A DNA stretch of 64,000 bases from JBMNUM01 sp050946275 (GTDB lineage: Bacteria > Actinomycetota > Coriobacteriia > Coriobacteriales > CADBOM01), in NCBI GenBank assembly GCA_050946275.1, contig JBMNUM010000001.1:1-64000 (forward strand). Reading direction: 5' to 3'. Within the stretch, counting starts at the first letter, position 1. Each line of letters starts with the position of its first letter. Shown here in pieces: positions 41,462 through 49,945 of this stretch. A model generated the notes under the pieces. That model did no database searches, was not told the origin of the DNA, and saw nothing but the letters and a program-made list of their open reading frames with translations. The translations under genes and the position numbers were made by a program.

Positions 41462-42754
41462 ATGGCGATCATCATGGATGTGTACGGACGCGAGGTTCTC
41501 GATTCGCGCGGCAACCCGACGGTTGAGGTCGAGGTTGTCCTGGACGACGGCTCGATGGGCAGGGCGATGGTTCCCTCCGGAGCGTCGACGGGTGCGTTCG
41601 AGGCGGTCGAGCTGCGCGATGGCGACAAGGAGCGCTATCTGGGCAAGGGCGTCCTCACGGCCGTGGATCATGTGAACACCGAGATCGCCGATGCCCTCGT
41701 GGGCCTCGAGGCTGACGACCAGCGCGCCATCGACCTCGAGATGATCGCCCTCGACGGCACGCCCAACAAGGGCAACTTCGGCGCGAACGCCGTGCTCGGC
41801 GCGTCGCTCGCCGTGGCCCGTGCGGCCGCCGTGTCCGCCAACCTGCCGCTGTACAAGTACGTGGGCGGCGCGAACGCGCACACGCTGCCGACCCCGATGA
41901 TGAACATCCTCAACGGCGGCGCCCATGCCGACAACAACGTGGACTTCCAGGAGTTCATGATCATGCCGGTGGGCGCTCCCACGTTCGCCGAGGCGCTGCG
42001 CTGGTGCGCCGAGATCTACCACACGCTCAAGAAGGTCCTGCACGATGCGGGCCTCGGCGGCGGCGTGGGCGACGAGGGCGGCTTCGCCCCCAACTTCAAG
42101 ACGAACGAGGAGCCGCTCTCCTACATCGTCAAGGCATGCGAGCAGGCCGGCTACGAGCCCGGCAGCGACATCATGTTCGCCATGGATCCCGCGTCGACCG
42201 AGTACTACGATGCCGAGAAGGGCGTCTACGTGCTGTCCGGCGAGGGCCGCGAGCTCACGAGCGCCGAGATGGTCGACTACTGGGAGGCCCTCGTCGACAA
42301 GTACCCGATCATTTCGATCGAGGACGGCATGGCCGAGGAGGACTGGGATGGCTGGAAGGCTCTGACCGAGCGCATCGGCGATCGCGTGCAGCTCGTGGGC
42401 GACGACCTGTTCGTCACCAACACCGAGCGCCTGGCCAAGGGCATCGAGCTCGGCTGCGCGAACGCCATCCTCATCAAGGTCAACCAGATCGGCAGCCTCA
42501 CCGAGACGCTCGAGGCCATCGAGCTCGCCAAGACGCACGGCTACACCTGCGTGATGAGCCACCGTTCCGGCGAGACCGAGGACACCACGATCGCCGACCT
42601 CGCCGTCGCGCTCAACACGGGCCAGATCAAGACCGGCGCGCCGTGCCGCTCCGACCGCATCGCCAAGTACAACCAGCTGCTGCGCATCGAGGAGCAGCTC
42701 GACGACCAGGCCGTCTACGCCGGCATCGACGCGTTCTACAACATCACGCGCTAG
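41462..42754 (+). CDS. eno: Enolase
   Basis: The 430-residue protein is full length for enolase. The N-terminus 'VYGREVLDSRGNPTVEVEV' and 'GASTGAFEAVELRDGD' form the mobile loops. The active site includes 'HADNNVDFQEFMIMP', 'DEGGFAPNF', 'SIEDGMAEEDW', 'VGDDLFVTN', 'LIKVNQIGSLTET' (the catalytic Lys) and 'SHRSGETEDT'. It interconverts 2-phosphoglycerate and phosphoenolpyruvate in glycolysis. The ATG at 41462 follows AAAGGAG. A hairpin (42783-42814) follows the stop. Confidence 0.97.
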   Translation: MAIIMDVYGREVLDSRGNPTVEVEVVLDDGSMGRAMVPSGASTGAFEAVELRDGDKERYLGKGVLTAVDHVNTEIADALVGLEADDQRAIDLEMIALDGTPNKGNFGANAVLGASLAVARAAAVSANLPLYKYVGGANAHTLPTPMMNILNGGAHADNNVDFQEFMIMPVGAPTFAEALRWCAEIYHTLKKVLHDAGLGGGVGDEGGFAPNFKTNEEPLSYIVKACEQAGYEPGSDIMFAMDPASTEYYDAEKGVYVLSGEGRELTSAEMVDYWEALVDKYPIISIEDGMAEEDWDGWKALTERIGDRVQLVGDDLFVTNTERLAKGIELGCANAILIKVNQIGSLTETLEAIELAKTHGYTCVMSHRSGETEDTTIADLAVALNTGQIKTGAPCRSDRIAKYNQLLRIEEQLDDQAVYAGIDAFYNITR

Positions 42755-42782
42755 AGACGCGCGCTGCAAGAGTGAACCGAGA

Positions 42783-42814
42783 CGGGGGATGGCGCCGGCA
42801 GGTGCCATCCCCCG
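42783..42814 (+). terminator. Hairpin after enolase
   Basis: CGGGGGATGGC pairs with GCCATCCCCCG. No U-run follows, but its position 29 bases past the stop favours termination. Confidence 0.7.
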
Positions 42815-42819
42815 CGTGC

Positions 42820-42849
42820 AAATGAGTCGGAGGACTGTCCTTTAACTCA
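42820..42849. repeat. Palindromic element (GAGTCGAAGGA type)
   Basis: AATGAGTCGGAGGACTGTCC followed by TTTAACTCA is a diverged copy of the element at 9395. It lies just upstream of the recQ start. Confidence 0.7.
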
Positions 42850-42866
42850 CCGGGAGGAGGTGCGGC

Positions 42867-44723
42867 ATGGAGCCGCGGGAAGCGCTCGCGACATATTTCG
42901 GGTACGACGAGTTCCGGCCGGGGCAGGCCGAGGTCGTCGATGCCCTCATGGCTGGGCGCGATGTCCTGACGGTCATGCCCACGGGCGCCGGCAAGTCGGT
43001 CTGCTACCAGGTGCCGGCGCTGTGCCTCGGCGGGCTGACGCTCGTCATCTCGCCCCTCATCTCTCTCATGAAGGATCAGGTGAGCGCCCTGGAGCGCTCG
43101 GGCGCGAACGCTGCGCTGCTCAACAGCTCGCTTCCGGCGGGGGAGCGCCGCGCCGTGACCGAGCGCATCGCCGGCGGAGAGGAGATGCTCGTCTACATCG
43201 CCCCCGAGCGGCTGGACGACCCGGGCTTCCTCGAGGCCGTCGCGGCCAACCCGCCGCGCCTCGTGGCCATCGACGAGGCCCATTGCGTCTCGCAGTGGGG
43301 ACAGGACTTCCGCCCGAGCTACACGCGCATCCGCGGCTTCATCGAGGGGCTGCCGGCCCGCCCGCGCGTCGGCGCCTTCACCGCGACGGCGACACAGGCC
43401 GTCCGAGACGACATCCTCGCCCTGCTGGGGTTGCGCGACCCGTTCGTGCTCGTCGCGAGCTTCGACCGGCCCAACCTGCACTTCGAGGTGCGCGCGCCGC
43501 GCGACAAGGACGCCGAGCTGCTCGCCATCTGCCGCGAACGCCGCGATAGGAGCGGCATCGTCTACTGCAGCTCGCGCCGCGCCGTCGAGGAGGTCTGCGA
43601 GATGCTGTGCGACGCGGGTTTCGGCGCCACTCGCTACCACGCGGGCCTGACGGCGGGGGAGCGTCGCGAGAACCAGGACGACTTCGTCTTCGACCGCAAG
43701 CCGATCATCGTGGCGACGAACGCATTCGGCATGGGCATCGACAAGAGCAACGTGAGCTTCGTCGTGCACTACAACCTCCCCCTCGACCTCGAGAGCTACT
43801 ACCAGGAGGCGGGCCGCGCCGGGCGCGATGGCGAGCCGGCCGACTGCATCCTCCTCTACGCCAAGCGCGACGTGCAGACGTGCCGCTTCCTCATCGAGCA
43901 GGGCTCGGGCGGCGGCGAGGACGTCGACCCCGCTACGCGCGCGATGCTGCTCGAGCGCGCCCACGAGCGCCTCAGGCAGATGACGTTCTACGCGACGACG
44001 ACGGAGTGCCTGCGCGGCTTCATCCTCGGCTACTTCGGCGAGAGCGCGCCGGGCTACTGCGGATCGTGCGGCAACTGCGAGACGCAGTTCGAGGAGGTCG
44101 ACGCCACGGAGGAGGCGCGCAAGATCATCAGCTGCGTGTTCCGCCTGCGCGAGCGGGGGAGGGCGCTCGGGAAGAAGATGGTCGTCGACATCCTGCGCGG
44201 CTCGGAGGCCGAGCGCATCAAGCGCGATCGCTTCGACACGCTCTCGACCTACGGCATCATGAAGGAGGTGTCCGCGAACCGCGCGCACTTCATCGTCGAG
44301 ACGCTCGTGGAGGACGGCGTCCTCGGCATGAGCGGCGGGCAGTACCCCGTGCTCGAGTTCACGGAGGAGAGCCTGCGCTTCCTGCGCGAGGACGAGCGGC
44401 TCGTCATCAAGGTGCCCAAGGAGCGCAAACCGCTGCCCAAGGAGCCGAAGGCCAGGGCCGGCAAGGGCAGGGGAGCCGCTTCCGACGGGCCGTTCGACGA
44501 CGCGCTCTTCGAGCGTTTGCGCGCCCTGCGCCTCGAGATCGCACGCGAGGAGGAGGTCGCCGCCTTCATCGTCTTCTCGAACGCGACGCTGGCCGACATG
44601 TGCCGCAAGATGCCGACGACGCTCGGGGAGTTCCTTGAGGTCTCGGGTGTGGGCGCGATGAAGGCGGAGCGATACGGAGAGCGCTTCGTCGCCGAGGTCA
44701 ACGCCTACCTCGACGAGCGATAA
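42867..44723 (+). CDS. recQ: ATP-dependent DNA helicase RecQ
   Basis: The 618-residue protein has the RecQ helicase set: 'VMPTGAGKSVCYQVPAL' (motif I), 'DEAHCVSQWGQDFRPSY' (motif II and aromatic-rich loop), 'GAFTATATQ' (III), 'IVATNAFGMGIDK' (V) and 'YYQEAGRAGRDGE' (VI). A zinc-binding RQC region with Cys pairs ('GYCGSCGNCETQF') follows, with an HRDC domain at the C-terminus ('GEFLEVSGVGAMKAERYG'). It unwinds DNA 3'-to-5' in repair of stalled forks. The ATG at 42867 is preceded by GGGAGGAGG. Confidence 0.96.
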   Translation: MEPREALATYFGYDEFRPGQAEVVDALMAGRDVLTVMPTGAGKSVCYQVPALCLGGLTLVISPLISLMKDQVSALERSGANAALLNSSLPAGERRAVTERIAGGEEMLVYIAPERLDDPGFLEAVAANPPRLVAIDEAHCVSQWGQDFRPSYTRIRGFIEGLPARPRVGAFTATATQAVRDDILALLGLRDPFVLVASFDRPNLHFEVRAPRDKDAELLAICRERRDRSGIVYCSSRRAVEEVCEMLCDAGFGATRYHAGLTAGERRENQDDFVFDRKPIIVATNAFGMGIDKSNVSFVVHYNLPLDLESYYQEAGRAGRDGEPADCILLYAKRDVQTCRFLIEQGSGGGEDVDPATRAMLLERAHERLRQMTFYATTTECLRGFILGYFGESAPGYCGSCGNCETQFEEVDATEEARKIISCVFRLRERGRALGKKMVVDILRGSEAERIKRDRFDTLSTYGIMKEVSANRAHFIVETLVEDGVLGMSGGQYPVLEFTEESLRFLREDERLVIKVPKERKPLPKEPKARAGKGRGAASDGPFDDALFERLRALRLEIAREEEVAAFIVFSNATLADMCRKMPTTLGEFLEVSGVGAMKAERYGERFVAEVNAYLDER

Positions 44724-44881
44724 GCCGAGCCTCGGCAATCCAAATCCGACTCGTTCCCCGCCCGCTGACGAGAAAGTGGCCGTCGCGATTGTTAAAAGTT
44801 GGAGTCGGGGCGGGACGAGCATATAGAATAAACACGTTTGCAAGCATGAATTACCCGGTACGCGCGCATGGAGGTGCACGG

Positions 44882-46078
44882 ATGTCCAAGATCGAGATGA
44901 AGACCCCGCTGGTCGAGATGGACGGCGACGAGATGACCCGCATCATCTGGCAGCTCGTCAAAGACGAGCTCCTGGAGCCGCACATCGACCTCAAGACCGA
45001 GTACTACGACCTTGGACTCGAGCATCGCGAGGAGACGGGCGACCAGGTCACCGTCGATGCGGCCGAGGCCATCAAGCGACTGGGCGTCGGCGTGAAGTGC
45101 GCCACGATCACCCCCAACGCGCAGCGCGTCGAGGAGTACAACCTCTCGCAGATGTGGAAGAGCCCCAACGGCACCATCCGCGCCATCCTCGACGGCACCG
45201 TGTTCCGCGCCCCGATCGTCGTCAAGGGCATCGACCCCTACGTGCGCATCTGGGACAAGCCGATCACGCTCGCCCGTCACGCGTACGGCGATGTGTACAA
45301 GAACGCCGAGATGGTCATCCCCGGCGCCGGCAAGGTCGAGCTCGTCTACACGGCGGCCGACGGCACCGAGACCCGCGAGCTCGTGCACGAGTTCGACGGC
45401 CCGGGCGTCGTGCAGGGCATGCACAACCTCGACGCATCGATCGAGAGCTTCGCGCGCAGCTGCCTCAGCTATGCGCTCGAGACGAACCAGAGCATCTGGT
45501 TCGCGACGAAGGACACCATCTCCAAGAAGTACGACCACCGCTTCAAGGACATCTTCGCCGAGATCTACGAGGCCGAGTACAAGGAGCGTTTCGAGGCGGC
45601 GGGCATCGAATACTTCTACACGCTGATCGACGACGCGGTCGCGCGCGTCATGAAGTCGCACGGCGGATTCATCTGGGCATGCAAGAACTACGACGGCGAC
45701 GTCATGAGCGACATGGTGTCGTCGGCGTTCGGATCGCTGGCCATGATGACGTCGGTGCTCGTCTCGCCGCACGGCTACTACGAGTACGAGGCCGCGCACG
45801 GCACGGTGCAGCGCCACTACTACAAGCATCTGAACGGCGAGGAGACCTCCACGAACTCCGTGGCGACGATCTTCGCGTGGACGGGCGCGCTTCGCAAGCG
45901 CGGCGAGCTGGACGGGACCCCCGATCTCGTCGACTTCGCGAACCGCCTCGAGCGCGCGGTCATCGACACGATCGAGGCCGGCGAGATGACGGGCGACCTG
46001 CTCCTCATCACCTCGCTCGAGGGTGCCCGCAAGCTCAGCACCCAGGACTTCATCAAGGCGATTGCCAGCCGCCTCTAA
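44882..46078 (+). CDS. icd: Isocitrate dehydrogenase (NADP)
   Basis: The 398-residue enzyme starts 'KTPLVEMDGDEMTRIIWQ' and holds 'KSPNGTIRAILDGTVFRAPI', 'GDVYKNAEMVIPGAGKVEL', 'MKSHGGFIWACKNYDGDVMSD' and 'EAAHGTVQRHYYKH'. These mark the homodimeric NADP type close to eukaryotic IDH, not the E. coli type. It oxidises isocitrate to 2-oxoglutarate and supplies NADPH and glutamate precursors. The ATG at 44882 follows GGAGGTG. A TATAGAAT box lies at 44822. It is followed by a 71-base perfect palindrome. It may serve glutamate synthesis in a partial citric-acid pathway. Confidence 0.95.
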   Translation: MSKIEMKTPLVEMDGDEMTRIIWQLVKDELLEPHIDLKTEYYDLGLEHREETGDQVTVDAAEAIKRLGVGVKCATITPNAQRVEEYNLSQMWKSPNGTIRAILDGTVFRAPIVVKGIDPYVRIWDKPITLARHAYGDVYKNAEMVIPGAGKVELVYTAADGTETRELVHEFDGPGVVQGMHNLDASIESFARSCLSYALETNQSIWFATKDTISKKYDHRFKDIFAEIYEAEYKERFEAAGIEYFYTLIDDAVARVMKSHGGFIWACKNYDGDVMSDMVSSAFGSLAMMTSVLVSPHGYYEYEAAHGTVQRHYYKHLNGEETSTNSVATIFAWTGALRKRGELDGTPDLVDFANRLERAVIDTIEAGEMTGDLLLITSLEGARKLSTQDFIKAIASRL

Positions 46079-46096
46079 CGCGCGGCAATCGAGGCC

Positions 46097-46167
46097 CGTG
46101 TCAAATGGACAGGGCATTTGACACGGTCGAGTGCAGAACGTGTCAAATGCCCTGTCCATTTGACACG
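46097..46167. repeat. 71-base double palindrome (GTGTCAAATGGACAGG)
   Basis: CGTGTCAAATGGACAGGGC and, 42 bases later, the exact complement of the whole 29-base block. Each block is itself a hairpin (GTGTCAAAT/ATTTGACAC), so the site can fold as one long stem or two short ones. It lies 19 bases after the icd stop. Confidence 0.85.
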
Positions 46168-46217
46168 CTCGTCTGGCGGAAGCTGCCCCGCTCGACGCTT
46201 GTGACCAGGAGGACCGA

Positions 46218-48143
46218 ATGGAGCATCTCGTCCATCCCATAGCGCCCGTGTTCGACCGGTTCTCGCGCGTGCTGGTGCTCGGGTCGTTCCCGTCGCCGCT
46301 CTCGCGCGAGAACGGCTTCTTCTACGGCAACCCGCACAACCGCTTCTGGCAGGTGCTGGCGCGGCTGTTCGAAGAACCGGTCGCCGCGACGAACGAGCGC
46401 AAGCGCGATCAGCTGCTGCGGCACCACATCGCGCTGTGGGACGTGCTCGCCTCGTGCTCGATCGAGGGCGCGAGCGACGCGAGCATCGCCGACCCGGTGC
46501 CGAACGACCTCTCCGAGCTGCTTGCCACCGCGTCCATCGAGGCCGTGTTCTGCAACGGCGCGAAGGCGGCGGAGCTCTACGCGCGCCATCTCGAGGCGGC
46601 GGTGGGCAAGCCATGCGCCAAGCTGCCCTCGACGAGCCCGGCCAACGCGGCTTGGCGCCTCGATGGGCTCGTGGAGGCGTGGGGTGCGCTGCTCCCGCAT
46701 CTGCACGAGGAACCGGCACCGGTGCTCGATGTGCCGGACGTCGTTTCGCTCGAGCGCGCCGTCGATGCCGGCGGCACCTCGCTGGCAGAGCTCATGGACC
46801 GCGCGGGCACGTTCCTCGCGCATCGCGCGCACGCGCTGGCACCGGGTGCTCGCACGGTCATCTTCTGCGGCAGCGGCAACAACGGGGGAGATGGCTGGGT
46901 CGCGGCCCGCGAGCTGTCCGCTGCGGGCCACGAGGTGGTCGTGGTGACGAAGCGCGCGCCCGCCGACATCAAGGCCGAGCCGGCCTGCGCGACTGCTGTT
47001 GCGCTCGCCCCGGTGCTCGAGGAGCGGGGTGTCGCGATCCTCGTGGATCCGGCGGACGACGAGCTGCGCGCGGCTTGCGCCGGATGCGGCCTCGTCATCG
47101 ATGCCATCCTCGGCACCGGTTTCTCGGAGGATTCCGTCCGCGCGCCGTACGACCGCTGGATCGGGCTCGCCAACGAGCTGCGCGATGCGGCTGCGGTGAC
47201 GGTCGCCGCAGATGTTCCGAGCGGTATGTCGGCGCAGACGGGCGCGGTGGCGGTTCCCTGCGTGCGAGCCGACGAGACGGTCACGATGATAGTCTCGAAG
47301 CCCGGGCTGCACGTTCCGGGCGCGGAGCGCTTCACGGGCCTCGTGCGCGTGGCCGGTATCTGCCACATCGAACCTCTTCTGGAAGGGGACAACATGACGG
47401 ACGATCGCATTATCCAAAAGATTCACGAGGCGGAAGCCGGCGAGCAGCGCGGTCTCGAAGGAGCCTCGCATGAAGAGCTGGTGAGCCATCCCGAGGACGT
47501 TTTCGATTCAGCTCGCGAAGCAGCCGTTCCCGCCGCGCCGGCGGGACATCCCGAGAAGCCGCAAGGCGAAGCGGGGCGCGCCCTCCTCGAGCGCATGAAC
47601 GGAGGCAACCACGAGCGCCTCGCCGAGTGGGGCCTCGACCACGTGCGCGTCGACGAGGACGCCCACGTCCTCGATATCGGCTGCGGGGGAGGGGCGAACC
47701 TGCGCCACCTGCTCGAGCGCGCGATCACGGGGCATGCCACGGGCCTCGACTACTCGCCGCTGTCCGTCGCGACGTCGCGCGAGACCAACGCGGATGCCGT
47801 TGCGGCGGGGCGCTGCGAGGTGCACGAGGGCACCGCTGAGGAGCTGCCCTTCGCCGACGAGAGCTTCGACGTGGTCACCGCGTTCGAGACCGTCTACTAC
47901 TGGGACCTCGGGAAGGCGTTCGCCGAGGTGCTGCGCGTGCTCAAGCCCGGCGGCTCGTTCCTCGTCTGCAATGAGGACGACGGCTCTGATCCGGATGCGC
48001 ACCAGTTCGCCGCCCAGATCGAGGGCATGGTCCTGCACACGGCCGAGGACCTCAAGACGGCGCTGATCGTCGCGGGCTTCCCGCATATCGTCTCCGATGT
48101 CGACCCCGAGTCCCGCTGGATCGCCCTCGTCGCCAGAAAATGA
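46218..48143 (+). CDS. Three-domain fusion: DNA-deoxyinosine/uracil-type glycosylase, NAD(P)H-hydrate epimerase, SAM methyltransferase
   Basis: This 641-residue protein joins three known families. Residues 1-160 match hypoxanthine/uracil-DNA glycosylases: 'LVLGSFPSPLSRENGFFYGN', 'PHNRFWQVLARLF' and 'LPSTSPANA'. Residues 170-390 match YjeF_N/NnrE epimerase: 'CGSGNNGGDGWVAARELSA', 'IDAILGTGFS' and 'ADVPSGMSAQTG'. A charged linker follows. Residues 455-641 are a class I methyltransferase: 'HVLDIGCGGGANLRHLL' near 483 and 'VLRVLKPGGSFLVCNEDD'. Met393 (47394) has its own SD, GGAAGGGG, so the methyltransferase may also be made alone. Repair of deaminated bases and repair of damaged NAD(P)H are both 'housecleaning'; that link is inference. 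Confidence 0.85.
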   Translation: MEHLVHPIAPVFDRFSRVLVLGSFPSPLSRENGFFYGNPHNRFWQVLARLFEEPVAATNERKRDQLLRHHIALWDVLASCSIEGASDASIADPVPNDLSELLATASIEAVFCNGAKAAELYARHLEAAVGKPCAKLPSTSPANAAWRLDGLVEAWGALLPHLHEEPAPVLDVPDVVSLERAVDAGGTSLAELMDRAGTFLAHRAHALAPGARTVIFCGSGNNGGDGWVAARELSAAGHEVVVVTKRAPADIKAEPACATAVALAPVLEERGVAILVDPADDELRAACAGCGLVIDAILGTGFSEDSVRAPYDRWIGLANELRDAAAVTVAADVPSGMSAQTGAVAVPCVRADETVTMIVSKPGLHVPGAERFTGLVRVAGICHIEPLLEGDNMTDDRIIQKIHEAEAGEQRGLEGASHEELVSHPEDVFDSAREAAVPAAPAGHPEKPQGEAGRALLERMNGGNHERLAEWGLDHVRVDEDAHVLDIGCGGGANLRHLLERAITGHATGLDYSPLSVATSRETNADAVAAGRCEVHEGTAEELPFADESFDVVTAFETVYYWDLGKAFAEVLRVLKPGGSFLVCNEDDGSDPDAHQFAAQIEGMVLHTAEDLKTALIVAGFPHIVSDVDPESRWIALVARK

Positions 48144-48200
48144 GTCGAAGTACAATATGAAAAACGCGTCAGACGTATTTGTCATGCGGGAGGAGCAGCC

Positions 48201-49022
48201 ATGAGGATCGGATTCATCGGGGCTGGCAAGGTAGGGTTCTCCCTCGGGAGATACCTGGCCGAGCACGGCGTGGAGCTGGCGGGGTACGCGAGCCGCAGCC
48301 CGGAGTCCGCGCGCGAGGCCGCTGTCTTCGCCGGCGGTCAGGCGTTCGCCTCGCCCGAGGAGCTTGTCGCCGCCTCCGACCTCGTCTTCCTGACCGTGCC
48401 CGATGGGCAGATCGCCGCGGTGTGGGAGCAGCTCGCCTCGGCGGCGCGCGCCGGTGCGCTCGATCTCGAGGCCAAGGTCATCTGCCACTGCTCCGGCGCG
48501 CTGACGTCCGCCGAGTTCGCGGGCGCCGCCGAGCTCGGTGCCTTCGCCTATTCGGTGCATCCGCTGCTCGCCATCAACTCCAAGCGCGATTCGTACCGCG
48601 AGATCGGCAGGGCGCCCATCACCATCGAGGGCGACCCCGCGTGTCTCGACGCGATCGTCCGGATCTTCCGCTCCTGCGGCAACGACGTCCACGTCATCGC
48701 GCCGGAGCACAAGGTGCGCTACCATGCCGCCGCCGTCATGGCGAGCAACCTCGTCGTGGGGCTCATCCACATGGCCGCCGGCGAGCTCGAGCTCTGCGGC
48801 CTCTCGCCCGAGGAGGCCGAGCGCGCGTTGCGCCCCATATCCGCGGGCAATGCGCTGCACATCGCCAGCGATGGCATCACCGCCGCGCTCACCGGCCCCG
48901 CGGCGCGTGGCGACCTCGAGACCATCGAGCGCCACCTCGCCTGCCTCGAGGGCGACGACCGCGAGGTCTACCGCATCATCACGGATCACCTGCTCGGCTT
49001 GGTCGCCGCGCGCGAGGCATAA
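48201..49022 (+). CDS. Rossmann-like and DUF2520 domain-containing protein
   Basis: The 273-residue protein starts with a dinucleotide-binding fold, 'MRIGFIGAGKVGFSLGRYLA' (GxGxxG), and continues 'LVFLTVPDGQIAAVWEQL' and 'VICHCSGALTSAEF', matching the NADP-binding DUF2520 family related to pyrroline-5-carboxylate reductases. The C-terminal half is helical ('YHAAAVMASNLVVGLIHMA'). The family is often encoded with pantothenate synthesis genes, but that context is absent here. The ATG at 48201 has GGGAGGAG upstream. It probably reduces or oxidises a small metabolite. The TCAGACGTATTTGTC half repeat lies just before it. Confidence 0.87.
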   Translation: MRIGFIGAGKVGFSLGRYLAEHGVELAGYASRSPESAREAAVFAGGQAFASPEELVAASDLVFLTVPDGQIAAVWEQLASAARAGALDLEAKVICHCSGALTSAEFAGAAELGAFAYSVHPLLAINSKRDSYREIGRAPITIEGDPACLDAIVRIFRSCGNDVHVIAPEHKVRYHAAAVMASNLVVGLIHMAAGELELCGLSPEEAERALRPISAGNALHIASDGITAALTGPAARGDLETIERHLACLEGDDREVYRIITDHLLGLVAAREA

Positions 49023-49176
49023 GCTCACGGCAATCAGCAAGCCTTCATTCGGAGCCGCCGCGTGGGGTTTGCTGACCGTGCTTGCAGCAGGCGCCGGAGT
49101 AAGGTCGTCAATGTGACAATCACCATGAGGCGGTTTTGTCACCCGTGTATGGCCGCCGTGTCAGGCCCCGGTAGCC

Positions 49177-49480
49177 CATCCGGAAACACGGGGTTGTCGA
49201 AAGCGGGTTCCTCCAGCCTGTCCCAAAATGCGGGGTTGTCGAAAAAGAGGGCGCCCGTGCACGTTTCCGCGGCCCGCCTGTCCCAAATTGCGGGGTTGTC
49301 GAAAGCGGGTTCCTGCAGCCTGTCCCAAAATGCGGGGTTGTCGAAAGATCTTGTCCGGAAATGCGGGGTTGTCGAAAAATCCGAAGCGTCACGCTTTCGA
49401 CATCCCCGCATTTTCGGACGCGGGAAGGCGTTTTCCGTGCAATGCGGGCCCGGTTTTCGACAAACCCGCATTTTTGCCTG
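49177..49480. repeat. Composite repeat array 2, motif A block
   Basis: Motif A (TCCCAAAATGCGGGG then TTGTCGAAA) occurs forwards at about 49177, 49220, 49280, 49322 and 49353 and reversed at 49394 and 49453. The inner convergent pair forms a stem of about 18 bases around a loop containing CGTCACGC. The block aligns with the complement of array 1, including unique stretches such as GGGCGCCCGTGCACGTTTCC. A GTGACAATCACC...GTCACC hairpin (49113-49143) and a degenerate motif B (49032-49078) precede it. Confidence 0.85.
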
Positions 49481-49481
49481 C

Positions 49482-49760
49482 CCACGTGGGGTTTGCTGGC
49501 CGCGCGTGCGTGCGTCCTCGGCAATCAGCAAACCCGCATCTCGGCCTCCCACGTGGGGTTTGCTGGCCGCGCGTGCGTGCGTCCTCGGCAATCAGCAAGC
49601 CCGCATTTCGACCTCCCGTGTGGGGTTTGCTGACCGCCAATGTGACAACGGCAATCAGCAAGCCCGCATTTCGACCTCCCGTGTGGGGTTTGCTGACCGT
49701 GCTTGTGCCCGTAGCAATCAGCAAGCCCGCATCCCGCCCCGCCTCGCAGCGGCCATGCTG
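49482..49760. repeat. Composite repeat array 2, motif B block
   Basis: Motif B units start at 49524, 49591, 49654 and 49717, spaced 67, 63 and 63 bases. Each has TCAGCAAACCCGCAT on one side and GTGGGGTTTGCTG on the other. The spacing equals the 63-base period of array 1. Between 49760 and the pspA-like start (49946) the DNA is GC-rich then AT-richer and holds the likely promoter of that gene; no coding sequence is supported between 49023 and 49945. Confidence 0.85.
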
Positions 49761-49945
49761 CGCGTTTGCGCCTTGCTGGCCGCATGGTTCGGCAACCTCG
49801 CGCTCGACCTCGCGTTTCGGGTTGCTAAAAATCTCGTGAACGTGCTCATTTTCTCCGCGAACGCGCAATCCAGTGGTACTATTTCCATATACGCCACCAT
49901 GGGTGGTAAACGTCCATGTTCCACGAGAGAAAGCGAGAAACGATT

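Noticed and set aside
49100..49870. Open frames of 100-400 codons in the second repeat array
   Set aside because: They translate the repeated motifs ('NAGLSK', 'FDNPAF') in every frame. No start with SD and no codon bias support them.
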